Origin: Lytechinus pictus
Taxonomy: Eukaryota; Echinodermata; Echinoidea; Temnopleuroida; Toxopneustidae
NCBI RefSeq assembly: GCF_037042905.1
Contig: NC_087252.1
Coordinates: forward strand, 3,719,501-3,783,500
Length of the DNA stretch: 64,000 bases
Reading direction: 5' to 3'
Both the position numbers and the translations under genes were made by a program. The notes beneath the pieces are model-generated. The model was given only the letters and a program-made list of their open reading frames with translations. It searched no databases and was not told the DNA's origin. Shown here in pieces: positions 34,850-45,814 of the stretch; within the stretch, counting starts at the first letter, position 1, and every line of letters begins with the position of its first letter.

Positions 34850-36135
34850 AGAACTAGAGTTTCAACTGGCTATGATGTTGAAGTCAACGATGAAGCTAGA
34901 GCCTCTCACTTCAGGTAGTTTTAGATTTAGATTAATTATTTTTTTGTCCATTATTATATGCCTTTCTCTTTTTCCATGATACATTGACTCTCGATCCTAC
35001 CTGTTCTTCTCTTTCCTTTTTCTGCTGGACACTAATAATTTTTGTTTTTATTACTTTATTTTCATTTATTTTGTGTAATCACTGTTCTTATTCGTTTGTT
35101 ATCAACAACCTAATTTGCTCTTATATATTATATGATCACTATTACTCTACTTATGATTTTCCATGATTAAAGTTATTAGAATTTATTACCAGAGGGGACT
35201 TACCAATACAAGCTCTGCTTTTTAATAATAAGTCCCTCATATTCTTTATCACCTTACTTATAATCTGTAATATGTTTTATTATCCAAATTTATATTGAAA
35301 CAATGATTTATTCATTAACCAGTTATTTTTCCACATCACATTGTAACTGAATTATTGTTTATTGTATAATGTTTAAATATTCTTTATATATTCATAGAAT
35401 TATGTGAATTATTTGAAAAGTGAAATTGAAACTTTAAATGTGAGCGGTTTTGGGTAGTTTAAATCTTTATGCCTACTTTCAAGTTCTGAGATATGAAAAT
35501 AGCCCCCCCCCTCTCCTTTGCTTTTGTACAAGTGGCAGCACCAGGGGGGGGGGGGGTACTCACAAGGATTTTAATTGGATTCCAGATCTAGCAAGAATTC
35601 TAAAAATGCTAACACCTGCTCCAGATGTCATGTGTGTTCATGAATGAACTTTCATATGTTAACATAAGTTTGGGCACCAAATTTTGTAATTGAGCATAAA
35701 TTATTGTCTGTATTTTTTTCTCTAATTTTGTATATGCAATTGTTTATGTACAGTACATGTAAATAAGGATAAACTGAACAAAAAGGTGTTTTCAATGACT
35801 GATTGTATATTGATTTGCAGATTCATCCCACACACATGCTCTAATTCAAACTGATCCTTTGTTTAGTTAACAAGATGAGTAGGTTAATAATGATGTCAAG
35901 AGCCGCAGAGTTTTTTATGGGGAGGGGGGGGGGGGGGCTTGATCTATTCTATCATAAATCTAAGAAAATTTCAAATTCATTTTTTGCCCCTCATATAAAG
36001 CCTACTGGTTAAAATCCTGGATCTGACAGTGATTAATCTAGCTCATCTGCTTGTGATCTGGGATCCATGCATGAACCCCCCCCCCCTCTCACCTCCCACT
36101 TTCTCAGTAAAACATAAAGCCAATAGGCTAATACC
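34850..36135. other. intergenic, no gene seen; poly-C/poly-G runs
   Basis: AT-rich sequence with G or C runs near 35500, 35544, 35920 and 36078. No supported coding feature. Confidence 0.6.
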
Positions 36136-36141
36136 TCGATC

Positions 36142-36279
36142 GGTCACATTTGCTCTACGGCGAGTCGAAAACGGCCGTTTTATTCATTTTTATTCAAACC
36201 ACCTATATAGCTAGTATACAAAAATGTTAAAACGGCTGTTTTTGACTCGCCGTATGGCCGCCATAGAGCAAATGTGACC
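36142..36279. mobile_element. 138-bp palindromic MITE
   Basis: GGTCACATTTGCTCTACGGC at the left is mirrored by the right end GCCATAGAGCAAATGTGACC, and gagtcgaaaacggccgtttt by aaaacggctgtttttgactc. Small AT-rich centre. Confidence 0.75.
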
Positions 36280-36391
36280 ATAGCATAAAACCTAAATGGC
36301 AATTGAATTTATATCATCTTGAATGTTCAGCACCAGCCCCACCCACCCCGCTCTTAATTGGCATCTTAATTTGCATTTCCATTTTCCGAAG

Positions 36392-36969
36392 GGTAAGACC
36401 CCGGGGGGGGGGGGGGGGGCACTCGACCAAAAAAGTTGTAGGGGTGTGCCGCGGGCGAGACAAAAAACGGGGGCCTTGGAGCGGGCTTATTGTAAAAAGG
36501 AGAGTCCTCGGAACGGGCCTTCGGAACTACAAATGTTTGTGAAAACGGGGGTCCTTGGAACGGATCATCGCCAGCGTGTGAGTGCGTATGCATCCCTATG
36601 GAACGGGCATGCGTGCATGATGCAGCTATAGCGCGGCCTCCGCCGGGTGCACTCGCGCAGAGACGATGGTCGGACAGCGCTCTGCGGCCGCTTTTCACTA
36701 AAATTGCAGCTCATTGTAGCAGATCAATGCGATCGGAAGGGCGTAACGAAAAATATGCGAAGCTTTGGAGCGGATTTCTTTTTTCTCGATAAGAAGAAAA
36801 TGCTATGCTTTGGAGCGGCTTTCTTTGTTCTTTTTCTCAATAAGACAAAATTGCTATGCCTAGGAACGGAAATGTGAGTGTAAAAATGGGGGTCCCCTCC
36901 GCGGCACATACCCACTATGCATTATATACTGAGTGCCCCCCCCCCCCCCCCCCCCCGGGGTATAAGACC
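36392..36969. mobile_element. MITE with GGTAAGACCCC-G(n) / C(n)-GGGGTATAAGACC ends
   Basis: The left end ggtaagaccccgg runs into G18 then cactcgacc. The right end is gagtgc then C22 and ggggtataagacc. The interior holds degenerate repeats of acgggggtccttggaacgg and gctttggagcgg. No coding capacity. Confidence 0.75.
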
Positions 36970-37019
36970 ACATGATTGAAAAAAAAATGACGGTCGATCA
37001 TGGGTCTTTAAAGTAAAAA

Positions 37020-37225
37020 GTCATCAGAATTTTGAAAAATGCAACACAAAAGATGGGAGAAAAAGAAAAGAAAAATAGAGAAGGCAGGAAAAGAAAAAAA
37101 TATGCAAAGAAAAAGTAAAAAAAATAAGGGGGAAAAATTAAAAGTGAAATAAGAACAAAAAAAGACTGGAGAAATACAACTTGAGAAATTGAAAAGAAAA
37201 GAAAATGAAAGAGAAACAGTAGTGC
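37020..37225. repeat. purine-rich tract
   Basis: A/G-rich plus strand (gggagaaaaagaaaagaaaa and similar). Confidence 0.8.
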
Positions 37226-37559
37226 AATATGAGCTGATAATTGAAAGGTGTGGGATCACGAACGAGCTTAATTTTTGCACATTTGATGCAAAAATATAAT
37301 TTTATGATACAGTAGATTTACACATTTGACCATGCACCGTGACTTTTCTTTTAATTCCTCATCTTTCTTTTTCTTCTTTTTTCTTGGTCATGAGAATTTT
37401 CTATGGTGTTCCATATGGCCCCGAGCCCCCCCCCCCCCCCCCCCCCCTTCATCTGGACGCCATGAGTGAAAAAAAAAAAGAAGCTATATATTTCACAAGT
37501 CATAGGCAGGCCATATTGGGCTGCCTTGCCACTTTCCACAGCGAGCAGGATATAAGCTA

Positions 37560-37785
37560 GCCATCCCGACCGGTCGCGCAGCGCGCGCCGGTCTCGCATC
37601 GTTATTCAGAGCGTGCGTCTAGCTACGTGTACGTACGTGTACGTACCGGTACGTACGTGTATATTTTATGTGCATATTATATTTTGTAACGAATTGAGGA
37701 GCTATCTATCATGGACGACAATCATTTTTCGTTGCTGCTGTACCTGCGATAAAAAGCCCGATTTTCAGAATAATTGGAGTCTATC
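37560..37785 (+). promoter_or_regulatory. CpG-rich segment, likely promoter/5' UTR of zinc-finger gene 2
   Basis: Directly upstream of the first coding exon: a CpG-rich block (ccggtcgcgcagcgcgcgcc), then TACGTACGTG-type alternating repeats and a modest 5' leader. No TATA box is convincing. Assigned by position and composition. Confidence 0.4.
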
Positions 37786-38051
37786 ATGGCCGAAACAAGA
37801 AAACTAGGTCGTCCTTCATTTTCCCCAACGAGAAAAGAAGCATTTAGAAAGGATTCCAACATGTCCAAGAAGATGTTTCGAGATAAAAAGCGGAAGGAGC
37901 GAGATGAGGCTTTGTCTACCGTCGTGCCGCCGACCGCACCCCGCTACAAACATATTCGCATTTCAACCGCTACGTTCTGGCGATGGCGATCACTTGCTCA
38001 AGAGCTTGGCCTGGAAGGAGACGAACAGATGGCTTCATTTCTCTTAAACAC
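37786..38051 (+). CDS. zinc-finger gene 2, coding exon 1 (basic + helical module)
   Basis: ATG at 37786 with an in-frame TAA at 37771, so the start is well fixed. It ends AAACAC|gtcagt at 38051, phase 2. The 88-residue product is basic first (RKEAFRKDSNMSKKMFRDKK) and then RYKHIRISTATFWRWRSLAQ, ELGLEGDEQMASFLLN. The second part resembles by eye the end of exon 1 of gene 1 and has the alternating hydrophobic pattern of a small helical domain. It could be a protein-interaction or DNA-contact module. I do not recognise a named family. Confidence 0.8.
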
Positions 38052-38235
38052 GTCAGTAGAATAGATTTTAAATTAAATCTCAGATATTTTCCTAAAATAA
38101 ATCTTGATCCTGGCTGTGGTAGGGTGGTTTGTAATACTAATAATAGTACAAAAAATTATGAGTGAAGTGTCATAAATTTTTAGTACAAAGTCGTCAAACT
38201 TAAGACAAAGTGTTGGGAAATATTATTCTTGAATG

Positions 38236-38313
38236 TTAGAGAACAAAATAGAAGATGATTCAGGGGGCTACGTTAGAGAACAAAATAGAAGATGATTCAG
38301 GGGGCTACATAAG
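38236..38313 (+). repeat. 39-bp tandem duplication
   Basis: gttagagaacaaaatagaag then atgattcagggggctac occurs twice in a row, nearly identical, just at the left end of the following MITE. Confidence 0.85.
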
Positions 38314-38737
38314 CACTTGCCTGGGGTAAGTAAGAGTTCGAGTTGGGCAAGTGTTTTGAAGTAAAGACCAAAGCTACTTGCCCGAATTGCGCAAGCAAAA
38401 TTCTCACAATAAAATGACAAAAATTAGGGTTGATAATGATATGATACTGAGTTTGACCCTAAATTTGGTCATGGCAGGCAAGATAAAATCACTTGTCTTT
38501 GGAAAAAGAAATGCAACAACAAAGTAGATCAGTTCATGTCAAAAGAGAGAAAAAGGTAAATGGTTAATAAATAAAATACTGCATAACCAAGCTCTTTTGG
38601 AGAACTAAAACTTATTTTTTCAATGATTTTTTTCGGGCAAGTGAAATAGATTTTTGGGCAAATATATTCAAGATATTTAAAAATTTACTTGCCCGACCAG
38701 GCAAGTGCTTCTAAAAAGTTATGTAGCACCCTGGATA
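38285..38737. mobile_element. MITE with GGGGGCTACATAAGCACTTGCC ends
   Basis: The left end ggggctacataagcacttgc is mirrored by the right end gcaagtgctt ... ttatgtagcaccctgg. Inside are several ttgcccga / tcgggcaa blocks. Related blocks lie at 44160-45350. In intron 1 of gene 2. Confidence 0.65.
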
Positions 38738-38876
38738 ATTTCAACTATTGACATGATTGAATTCATATTTTTAGTGTAATCCAAAGACAAAAAAAAGGCT
38801 TCAAATAAGAATATAAAGTGTCCGGACACCCGACCACCCATGTGTCTGGTGTGTGTTTTGGTGTTTGATAACCCTG

Positions 38877-39145
38877 GCCGGAGCCCAGGTCTCGTCCGAG
38901 TAATACTAGGCAGACAAGGGTATTCTCCAAAATGGGGTCGCAATAATTAGGGAAAAATGAATTATGCACTTACCTTGATTATATGGATATGTCACAATAC
39001 TCAATAGACCTTCATCCATATAATCGAGGTAAGTGCATAATTCAATTTTCCCCCTTTTATTTGGGGTGCTATTGCGACCCCATTCTATCCCATTTTGGAG
39101 AGTACCCGCTGCCTAATATTACGAGTCCTCGGCCTGAGCTCCCTG
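38877..39145. repeat. foldback element, ~110-bp arms
   Basis: atgaattatgcacttacctt on the left is mirrored by gaggtaagtgcataattcaa. Farther out ttctccaaaatggggtcgca and tgcgaccccattctatccca ... ttttggagag, and cggagcccagg against cctgagctcc. Centre near 39001. Confidence 0.75.
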
Positions 39146-39232
39146 GGTTTAGTGTTTGACTGGGCTGGCTTGTGAAATAGCTTTGACAGGTAGAATCCCG
39201 GCACATGGCAAAGTTAGGGCGCGTTACTCAAT

Positions 39233-39714
39233 CAGTAGAGGCGCATGGCCAATATGGGAGATAATCCATATTAGAGACATGCTTTGCAAAAGTACAAAAG
39301 AAAGAACTCCAACAAAAGCATATTTTTTTCCATCCAAAATTTTGTCTCACTGAGGTCAGAAGCCCATTTGTTTTGTGTTTGAATGGGATTGCTTCCCCTA
39401 GCGCCAAAACCTATTCCGAGTTTGTAAAACTGATCCAGATCACACTATTGAATGGATGACAACAAAAATCCTTATCAAAACAAAAGTAGATGGTGAAAAG
39501 GGGTAGTTTTTCAAGAGGAATCTGCTTATCACATTTTTATTTTCTGCCACTAAGGTAATACTTTTGAAGCAAATGAAAACATAGGAAATTGGCCTCCCAA
39601 ACTGGAGACTGTCTCTGAAATTGGATACCAAAATTCTTTACAAAAGTCTCTGATATTGGAGATAAATCTCTCTCATGGGAGACAGTCTCCCATATTGGCC
39701 GTGCGCCTCTACTG
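39233..39714. mobile_element. MITE with CAGTAGAGGCGCAYGGCCAA inverted ends
   Basis: CAGTAGAGGCGCATGGCCAA then TATGGGAGA at 39233, mirrored by TCTCCCATA then TTGGCCGTGCGCCTCTACTG ending 39714. About 480 bp, no coding capacity. Confidence 0.75.
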
Positions 39715-40007
39715 TCTATAGATCTGTTGACTTGAGACATGAGAAAACCTTTTCTTTTCCCCTAATGCGCCTTGAGCGCTCTACATGTACTGAGTGGATT
39801 TGGTGCTACATCAGTCCTTCATGTTTATAATTTCGTAGAGCTCAATAAATTGCTCTCCTTATTTTTTTGAGGAGCTCAATACAATACATGTATGATAAAT
39901 TGTAGATTTTTCTTAACATCGTATATGTGCAATAGCTGTGTACAGTGTAGCTATTAATTAATCTGTGGTCACTGGTGAAACTAGGCCTGGGTCAATACGT
40001 TTACAAA

Positions 40008-40505
40008 ATATCGCGCTCCTGCTCAAAAAAAAAAAAAATTGCTAAAATTTCACATTTTACATCTTTAAATCCATGAAATGGCCATCTATTTTCCATAATT
40101 CCTTGAAATTATTTTGATTTAGTTGAAAACTATCAGAAAATGAAGAATATTCACCTCTTTCCCGACTCTGATTTGAACTTACACTCGGTAAATATTGTAG
40201 TCCCACATGTACTGTACATGTAGACTTCCATGGTGTTGCCATGAAAATCTACATATGGGACTACATGTACAATATGAGTTCAAATTTAAATCAGAGTCGG
40301 GAAAGAGGTGAATATTCTTCATTTTTCTGATAGTTTTCAACTAAATCAAAATAATTTCAAGGAATTAAGGAAAACAGATGGCCATTTCATGGATTTAAAG
40401 ATGTGAAATTTTAGCAATTTTTTTTTTAGGAGCGTGATTTTTTGCTATTTTTCTTTAGTAGCGCCGGCGCGATCGCGCTCCTCAAAAATGAAGGTCTGCT
40501 ACATG
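40008..40505. mobile_element. large palindromic MITE, copy 1 (arms ~200 bp)
   Basis: attgctaaaatttcacattt ... tcacctctttcccgactctg is mirrored by cagagtcgggaaagaggtga ... aaattttagcaat, with the centre near 40225 (catggtgttgccatg). The right end is cgccggcgcgatcgcgctcc, then tcaaaaatgaaggtct. Copy 2 is at 46018-46405. Confidence 0.85.
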
Positions 40506-40682
40506 TAGTCTAAGTCACATGTTTTATTATTATTAGTTGACCAAAACTTTTTCATGACCAGGTAGGGAAAAAAAAGGAAAAGGTTTTCCAGACTTTATTT
40601 ATATGATGCAGTTATGCATGCCAGACACCTCCATTGTACATGTACATGTAGGGGAGTATTAAACCTTGTGTTGAGAAAGATT

Positions 40683-41527
40683 TTCTCTTGCCTGCATAGT
40701 AATTGGTGCGAGACTATTATAGGCGCTGCTACAGCGCATCAACATTGAAATCTTAACCAAGGTTAAGTTTTTGAAATTTCATCATAGATGAGATATATGG
40801 ACCTAGACCTAGTTCATGAAACTTGGACATGAGTGTAATCATGTATTTCTAAACATCCTGCTTGAGTTTCAACTCACATGACCGAGATCAAAGGTCATTT
40901 AGGGTCAATGAGCTTAAAAAACCATGTTGGGGGAATCAATATCAAAATCTTAACCAAGGTAAAGTTTTTGAAATGTCATAACTTAAATAATCAAGAGTCT
41001 TATACATGTACATGTATATCATTTGAGTGCAACAATTTAAGGTGGGAGTGATCTAGTCTTGCTCTGATTGGTCTACAGGTAAATGTTTATCAAACTTTCT
41101 CTGGTATATGGGGTGTGGTGATGCTCACTGCGAGTGACTGGGGCTGGTATTATGAGTCATACTTCATTTTGTTCCTTGAAGTTACCTGAGTGATCTTTTA
41201 TGGTCAGGGTCTAGGAGTTAAATGGTATTGGGGGTTTGGGAATTCTTATATGACATTGGGGGAGTTTGTAAACAAGTGAAGGTGAATGACTGAAAGGATA
41301 ACAGCTAGGAAGTAAGATTCATACATGTACATATACTACATAACATTACACTGTAGGTCACATGATCATTGTCAATCGACATAGTACATGTATCATACAT
41401 GGATGAATGTTTTCTTTTGTGAATGATTATTCAATACCCGGTAGCTGTTTTCAAAGTCAACACTGCTGCTTAGTGCTATATCAAATCACATACTGTAGGT
41501 GAGATTGTGAGAGGTGTTCCACTTGTT
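40683..41527. mobile_element. GTCTCGCC / DR1 element, copy 3, with insert
   Basis: The left end tctcttgcctgcatagtaat ... gcgagactattataggcgct and the right end gctgcttagtgctatatcaa ... gaggtgttccacttgtt match 28830-30008. One full monomer and part of another remain (degenerate DR1: gagatcaaaggtcattt). A separate ~280-bp repeat (41025-41306) interrupts it. Confidence 0.7.
41025..41306 (+). repeat. ~275-bp dispersed repeat, copy 1
   Basis: From gcaacaatttaaggtgggag to gaaggtgaatgactgaaagg. Matches 43709-43981 closely. Confidence 0.8.
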
Positions 41528-41886
41528 ACTCTCTGCCTCTATGGGACATGTCTTTGAAGTCTGAACTCTTTATCATTTCTCCAATGAAACTCAAAATTTT
41601 AATTGAATGTCTGTCTGTGTATTGCATCTCTGTAATTGTAAAGAATAATGTTCATAATTCATTGCCAGCTTTATTCTTTGATATTATTATTATGCCAACA
41701 TATTGAGAACAGAGTGCAATTTTATTTATATATTATTATTATCATTATCTCTTTTTTCGGGGGTGTAAGCTTGTATTTGGTTTTCCATATCTTTGTGGAG
41801 GCTTAGACGATGCCCCTAATGTGAGCTACATTTTAAAATCATGAACACTTTGTACAAATTTGGTATCATTTTCTATTTTAATGTAG

Positions 41887-41934
41887 GTACTATGAGCGGG
41901 CAGTGGAAGCTGCTTCTAAAGAACAGAGACAAGA
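41887..41934 (+). CDS. zinc-finger gene 2, coding exon 2 (48 nt)
   Basis: Micro-exon between acceptor ttctattttaatgtag and donor CAAGA|gtaagt. It completes the Thr codon split in exon 1 and reads YYERAVEAASKEQRQ then GA of a split Asp codon. Phase 2 at both ends, matching neighbours, and the donor is near consensus. Helix-forming composition suggests it extends the exon 1 module. Too short for ORF searches. Confidence 0.7.
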
Positions 41935-41950
41935 GTAAGTATTTAACTGT

Positions 41951-42096
41951 TCTGGGCCCCACTTTATAAAGAATTGTTACAAATTAACCATAAAGTAAAT
42001 TTACGATGATCAGCCAATCAGATTGCAGGATTTCAGTAGCTTTTAAATGTTACTGCAAATTTGTTATTTCAAGTTTTATGAAACGGATCCCAGACT
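41951..42096. mobile_element. MITE-like foldback (GGGCCCCACTTTATAAAG)
   Basis: The left end ctgggccccactttataaag is mirrored by ttttatgaaacggatcccag. Interior atgatcagccaatcagattg resembles 30285-30470. Just inside intron 2 of gene 2. Confidence 0.6.
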
Positions 42097-42249
42097 GGAT
42101 ACTAAATCTGACTGGTTATTCCATACCGGAAATTCTCTTTACAGTGCAAAGTCTTGATTGTACTTGTTGAGTGAAAGAATATAAATGTATGATACTTTAT
42201 GAATCACAAGCTAAAAAAGAACATTTTGATAAACAGAGCTACATGTACA

Positions 42250-42540
42250 TGTATGGAACTTCCTTTTCCTTTTATGTCTCTTTTCTTGCTTTTCCTTTGT
42301 CTTTTTCTTTTCAACCTCTTTATCCCAAATATCATTATTTCCTTTTCTCCATCTCTCCTACCTTTATACCATCTGTCCTCTTTTCTGAATCTCATTTCCT
42401 TTTTCTCCTCATCTCATTTGTTCTTGGTTTTTTTTTTTACATAGTCTTCTTCATTTTATATTTCCTTCTCCCCTTCCCCTTTTATATTTCTTCAACTTTT
42501 CATTCTTTTCAGATTTTCCCCCTTTTTCCTCATATTACTA
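42250..42540. repeat. pyrimidine-rich tract
   Basis: C/T-rich plus strand (cttccttttccttttatgtc and similar). Confidence 0.8.
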
Positions 42541-43009
42541 TGTGCAGTGCACATGATATTGTGAAAAATTTTGTAAATGATAAAGAATGTACCTCAAACA
42601 TGTAAAATAGAAAATACAGAAAAACATACTTTGTGAACTACATGTAATGAGTCTGGCTTTGACAAGGTATTTATTTATTGCTGTTTTTTTTTTAGTTTTT
42701 TTTTTATTCTAGCTAGTGGAAAATAAAGGGGGGATCAACCCAGGGATCAAATTGGATGATATGTAAGTTTTTTTAAAGTAGCAAACAAGGGGTGAAATAT
42801 TTTAAAATCTTTTAACACAAATTCATAAAAAAATAATGATATCAAAAGATGGGTAATACTTAAAAGAAAACTTGTCCAACAGCATTCTCAAACACAGCAT
42901 AACAATCACAGATTTTGTGCAGGTGGTGTGGATGAAAATTAATGTCTTTTTTTCTTATCCTGCCGTTTAATACATGTACATGTATTTCTCCTTGGTCTAT
43001 CTTATGCAG

Positions 43010-43287
43010 TATTCCCCAGAATTCCGAAGAATCGAGGCAAAATGTAGAGACTTCCATGTTCCAAGGTGATGAGCAAGGCACAGAGACAGATGCCATGGGA
43101 TCTACAACACTGCCAATGCAAGCTACGCAAGATGGCTGGAGAGGTGATGATGGTGACAAGAGTCACAAGACTAATGATGGTGGTGAGATGTTAGAAGGGG
43201 AGTTCACCTGCCTTGTCAAAACGGAACCTCACGATAGTGGTGAAGAATCCAATGAACATGGAACATTACCATCCGTCAGCCAACAAG
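43010..43287 (+). CDS. zinc-finger gene 2, coding exon 3 (acidic linker)
   Basis: The acceptor ggtctatcttatgcag ends at 43009. The first base completes Asp, then IPQNSEESRQNVETSMFQGD and so on, open to the donor CAACAAG|gtttgt at 43287 (phase 1). The end reads FTCLVKTEPHDSGEESNEHG then TLPSVSQQG, matching the end of gene 1 exon 3 and of exon 4 here (KxEP followed by an SxxQG edge). Acidic and Ser-rich, probably disordered. The VKTE motif fits a possible SUMO-acceptor consensus. Confidence 0.8.
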
Positions 43288-43708
43288 GTTTGTTTTCATT
43301 ATCTGAATTTGTAAACTAATGATATCACCAAATCTTAAGTTTTCCCATGCAAATATGGTGCTTCATATAATTTTAGCTTAACTTTATCTGATGTCGTGCA
43401 TGTGGGATCAGTAATTATAATTAGTCAGGAAGCTTAATGAAGAAACTCTTGAGAAAGTTATATGCAGTTCACATCACAGGGTATTTATTAATCAGTAGTC
43501 AGCCACAGTTATAATTCGAGGTACACGAATATCAATAAAGATTTTGGTTAAAACAGGAGAAGTGTAGGATTAAAAATTCTGAAGTAGAATAATATTGGAT
43601 GGACGTCTAAGTCTTGAAGTCAGTCTATCTGGATGAGTGTGGGTCTAGTACATGCAATTGTCTATCTAAAAATCAAGAAGCCTTATTTATATCATTAGTT
43701 TTGGGGGT

Positions 43709-43981
43709 GTAACAATTTAAGGTGAGAGTGATCTAAACTTGATCTGATTGGTCTACAGGTAACTGTCTATCAAACTTTCTCTGGTAAAGGGGTGTGATGG
43801 TGCTCTGTCCAGAGGCTGGGGCTGGTATTATAAGTCATAGTTCTTAGAACTTTTGTTCCTTGAAGTTAGCTGACGTCACTGAGGGTTGGTCAGGGTTTAG
43901 GAGATTAATGGTATTGGGTGTTTGGGGTTTCTAAGATGACATTGGAGGAGTTTGTAAACAAGTGAAGGTGAATGACTGAAA
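43709..43981 (+). repeat. ~275-bp dispersed repeat, copy 2
   Basis: Same ends as 41025-41306. Immediately followed by the SINE at 43984. Confidence 0.8.
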
Positions 43982-43983
43982 GG

Positions 43984-44160
43984 AGGCGCGATAGCTCAGT
44001 CGGTAGAGCGGAAGATTCGTATTCTGGTGACCTGGGTTCGATTCACACTTGGTGCGCTAGTGCCCTTTGGTAAGGGATTAATCCTCATTACCAGGTCCTT
44101 CGGAGAGGACCGTAAGCCGTCAGTCCTCTGGTCGCTTGCTTACAAGCATTTATCAGGGCG
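43984..44160 (+). mobile_element. tRNA-derived SINE, family 2-like
   Basis: A box TAGCTCAGTCGG and B box GGTTCGATTCA. The body has ccttcggagaggaccgtaag, shared with the SINE at 13836. The acceptor ends pair only partly and the T-arm stem is lost, so it is not a tRNA gene. Confidence 0.75.
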
Positions 44161-45350
44161 CGACAAACCCGCTTGCCCGGGGCAAGTGAAAATGACGTGC
44201 GGGCAAGCATTTCTCAAAGTCAATTGCCTGATCGGGCAAGTGGTTGTTTTGAAAATGAACAAGATAAATTGACAGTAAAGTTTAATAATTTTTTGATAAA
44301 TTGCAATTATCGGCCGATTATCTCTCATACAATGTCATACCAGTCAAAAAACAGTGGAAACATGTCAAATCAGCGCCAATTTACCGACAAAAGGCGACAC
44401 TTTATCGCCAGTGGTCCCGTTCGATGGAGGCTGCCATCTTACTTTCTAAACTACAATGTGCGCATGCGCTACTAATCGACGAAGGAGCTAGCTGGGGAAA
44501 CCCCTCTCTCCCTCTGAGCGCATGTACGGACGTACACGAGCGATCGCGATCGAGCCAGCCGAGTCTCGAGCTAGATCGCGCTGAATGCATGCAAGCTTCG
44601 GACTGACTCGGCCAGGACCAGAGTCACCAGACGTCCCATATTTTATTCATTTCTAAAACATTTTAGTTTTTGTTTTATTTTAAAAATATATAAAAGAAAC
44701 ACCAAATATCATTAGGATTTTTGTTATATGATTGGATTGTTTTTATTTGCTTGAAGTTTGAACTTATTCCTCTTTCTTTCTTTTCTATCCTTCTATCTTT
44801 CCTTCTTGCCCTTTTTTGTTACATATCTATTTTTATTTCCTGATCCTTTCTCTCTCCCTCTCTCTCTGTTCATTTTCTTTCTTTCCTTCTTTCTCTTACT
44901 TGCCTTCTTTATTACATTTCCTTTTTTTATTTCCTTCATTCCTTCTCCCTTCCTCTTGTTTTTATTTTTGTTCTATCTCTCCTTCCATTATTATTTTTTT
45001 TCATTCTGGCCTCCCTTCATTCTTTCCTCCCTCTCTTTCTTCCTTTCTTTCTTTCATTATTTATTTCATTTTGTCCTTATTCTTTTCCCTTATACTTTCT
45101 TTCCCTTTCTTCCTTCCTTCCTGTTTTCTTCTTTCTTTCCAAGAATGAAGGCCAGAACAACTTGAACAAGAGTCAAGAAAAAGAAATGCCAAGGGCAGCG
45201 CCAGTAAATCAAGTTCAGCCAGGACAGAAAAGAATAATTAAGAGCAAAAGAATTTTTGAAAAAAAATAGGGCAAGCAGTTTTTTCTATCGGGCAAGCAAA
45301 TTTTTTTATCACTTGCCCGACAGGGCAAGTGATTAATTTTTTTTTTGTAG
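44160..45350. mobile_element. CACTTGCCC-bounded repeat region
   Basis: The left end is cttgcccggggcaagtg and gcctgatcgggcaagtgg. The right end is tcgggcaagc, cacttgcccgacagggcaag. The middle has a CpG-rich block (44520-44640) and a C/T tract (44755-45140). Boundaries are uncertain; related to 38285-38737. Confidence 0.45.
44755..45140. repeat. pyrimidine-rich tract
   Basis: Nearly continuous C/T (ttccttctttctcttacttg and similar). The open frames are compositional. Confidence 0.9.
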
Positions 45351-45436
45351 AGGCCTGATTCATGCTTTCTTAGCAATCAGGTAAAAAATCCCCACCAATC
45401 AATCAATAACAGGAAGTTAACTACATGTACATAACA

Positions 45437-45540
45437 CCAGTTTCATGAAAGGACTTGTCGGACGTTTTATCCGACAAGTCCCATTTTATCCGACAGTTAC
45501 CATAGTAACATTACCTCTCAGCCAATCAACATCATGATCT
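45437..45540 (+). mobile_element. GTTTCATGAAAGGACTTGTCGG MITE, left part, interrupted
   Basis: gtttcatgaaaggacttgtc ... cagccaatcaacatcatga is nearly identical to 45821-45915. A LINE 3' end follows exactly at the break. Confidence 0.75.
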
Positions 45541-45800
45541 CTCTATTCCCAAAACCAGACGGTCATGGGGAGATCATGCATTTGCATCAGCAGCTCCCCG
45601 TCTATGGAACAATCTTCCAACTAAACTAAAAGACTGTAGATCAGTAGAACATTTCAAGGCCAGTTTGAAAACTTATCTAATGGCCAAATTGTAAGTTTTT
45701 CCAGTAGTGAGTTAAGTTTATTGTAAGCGCCTTGAGCACCCCTAATAGGGTGGATATGTTTTGCGCATTATAAATGTCTTATTATTATTATTATATTATC
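45541..45800 (+). pseudogene. LINE 3' end (RT C-terminus + UTR, ATT tail) inside MITE
   Basis: Frame from 45562: RSWGDHAFASAAPRLWNNLP then TKLKDCRSVEHFKASLKTYL, stop at ~45690. A short UTR follows (taagcgccttgagcacccct) ending in an ATT-repeat tail. This is the classic C-terminus of CR1/L2-type LINEs, heavily 5'-truncated on insertion. Confidence 0.8.
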
Positions 45801-45814
45801 AGAGAAAGATGTCT

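Noticed and set aside
36598-36877. Frames within the GGTAAGACC element
   Set aside because: Repeat-derived (gctttggagcgg units). No protein family signal.
43984-44058. tRNA-like sequence with A and B boxes
   Set aside because: The T-arm stem is lost and the acceptor mismatched. It continues into a SINE body.
44758-45165. 135-aa Phe/Leu/Ser frame resembling a membrane protein
   Set aside because: Pyrimidine tract artefact. The same happens at 33321-33753 and 42171-42605.
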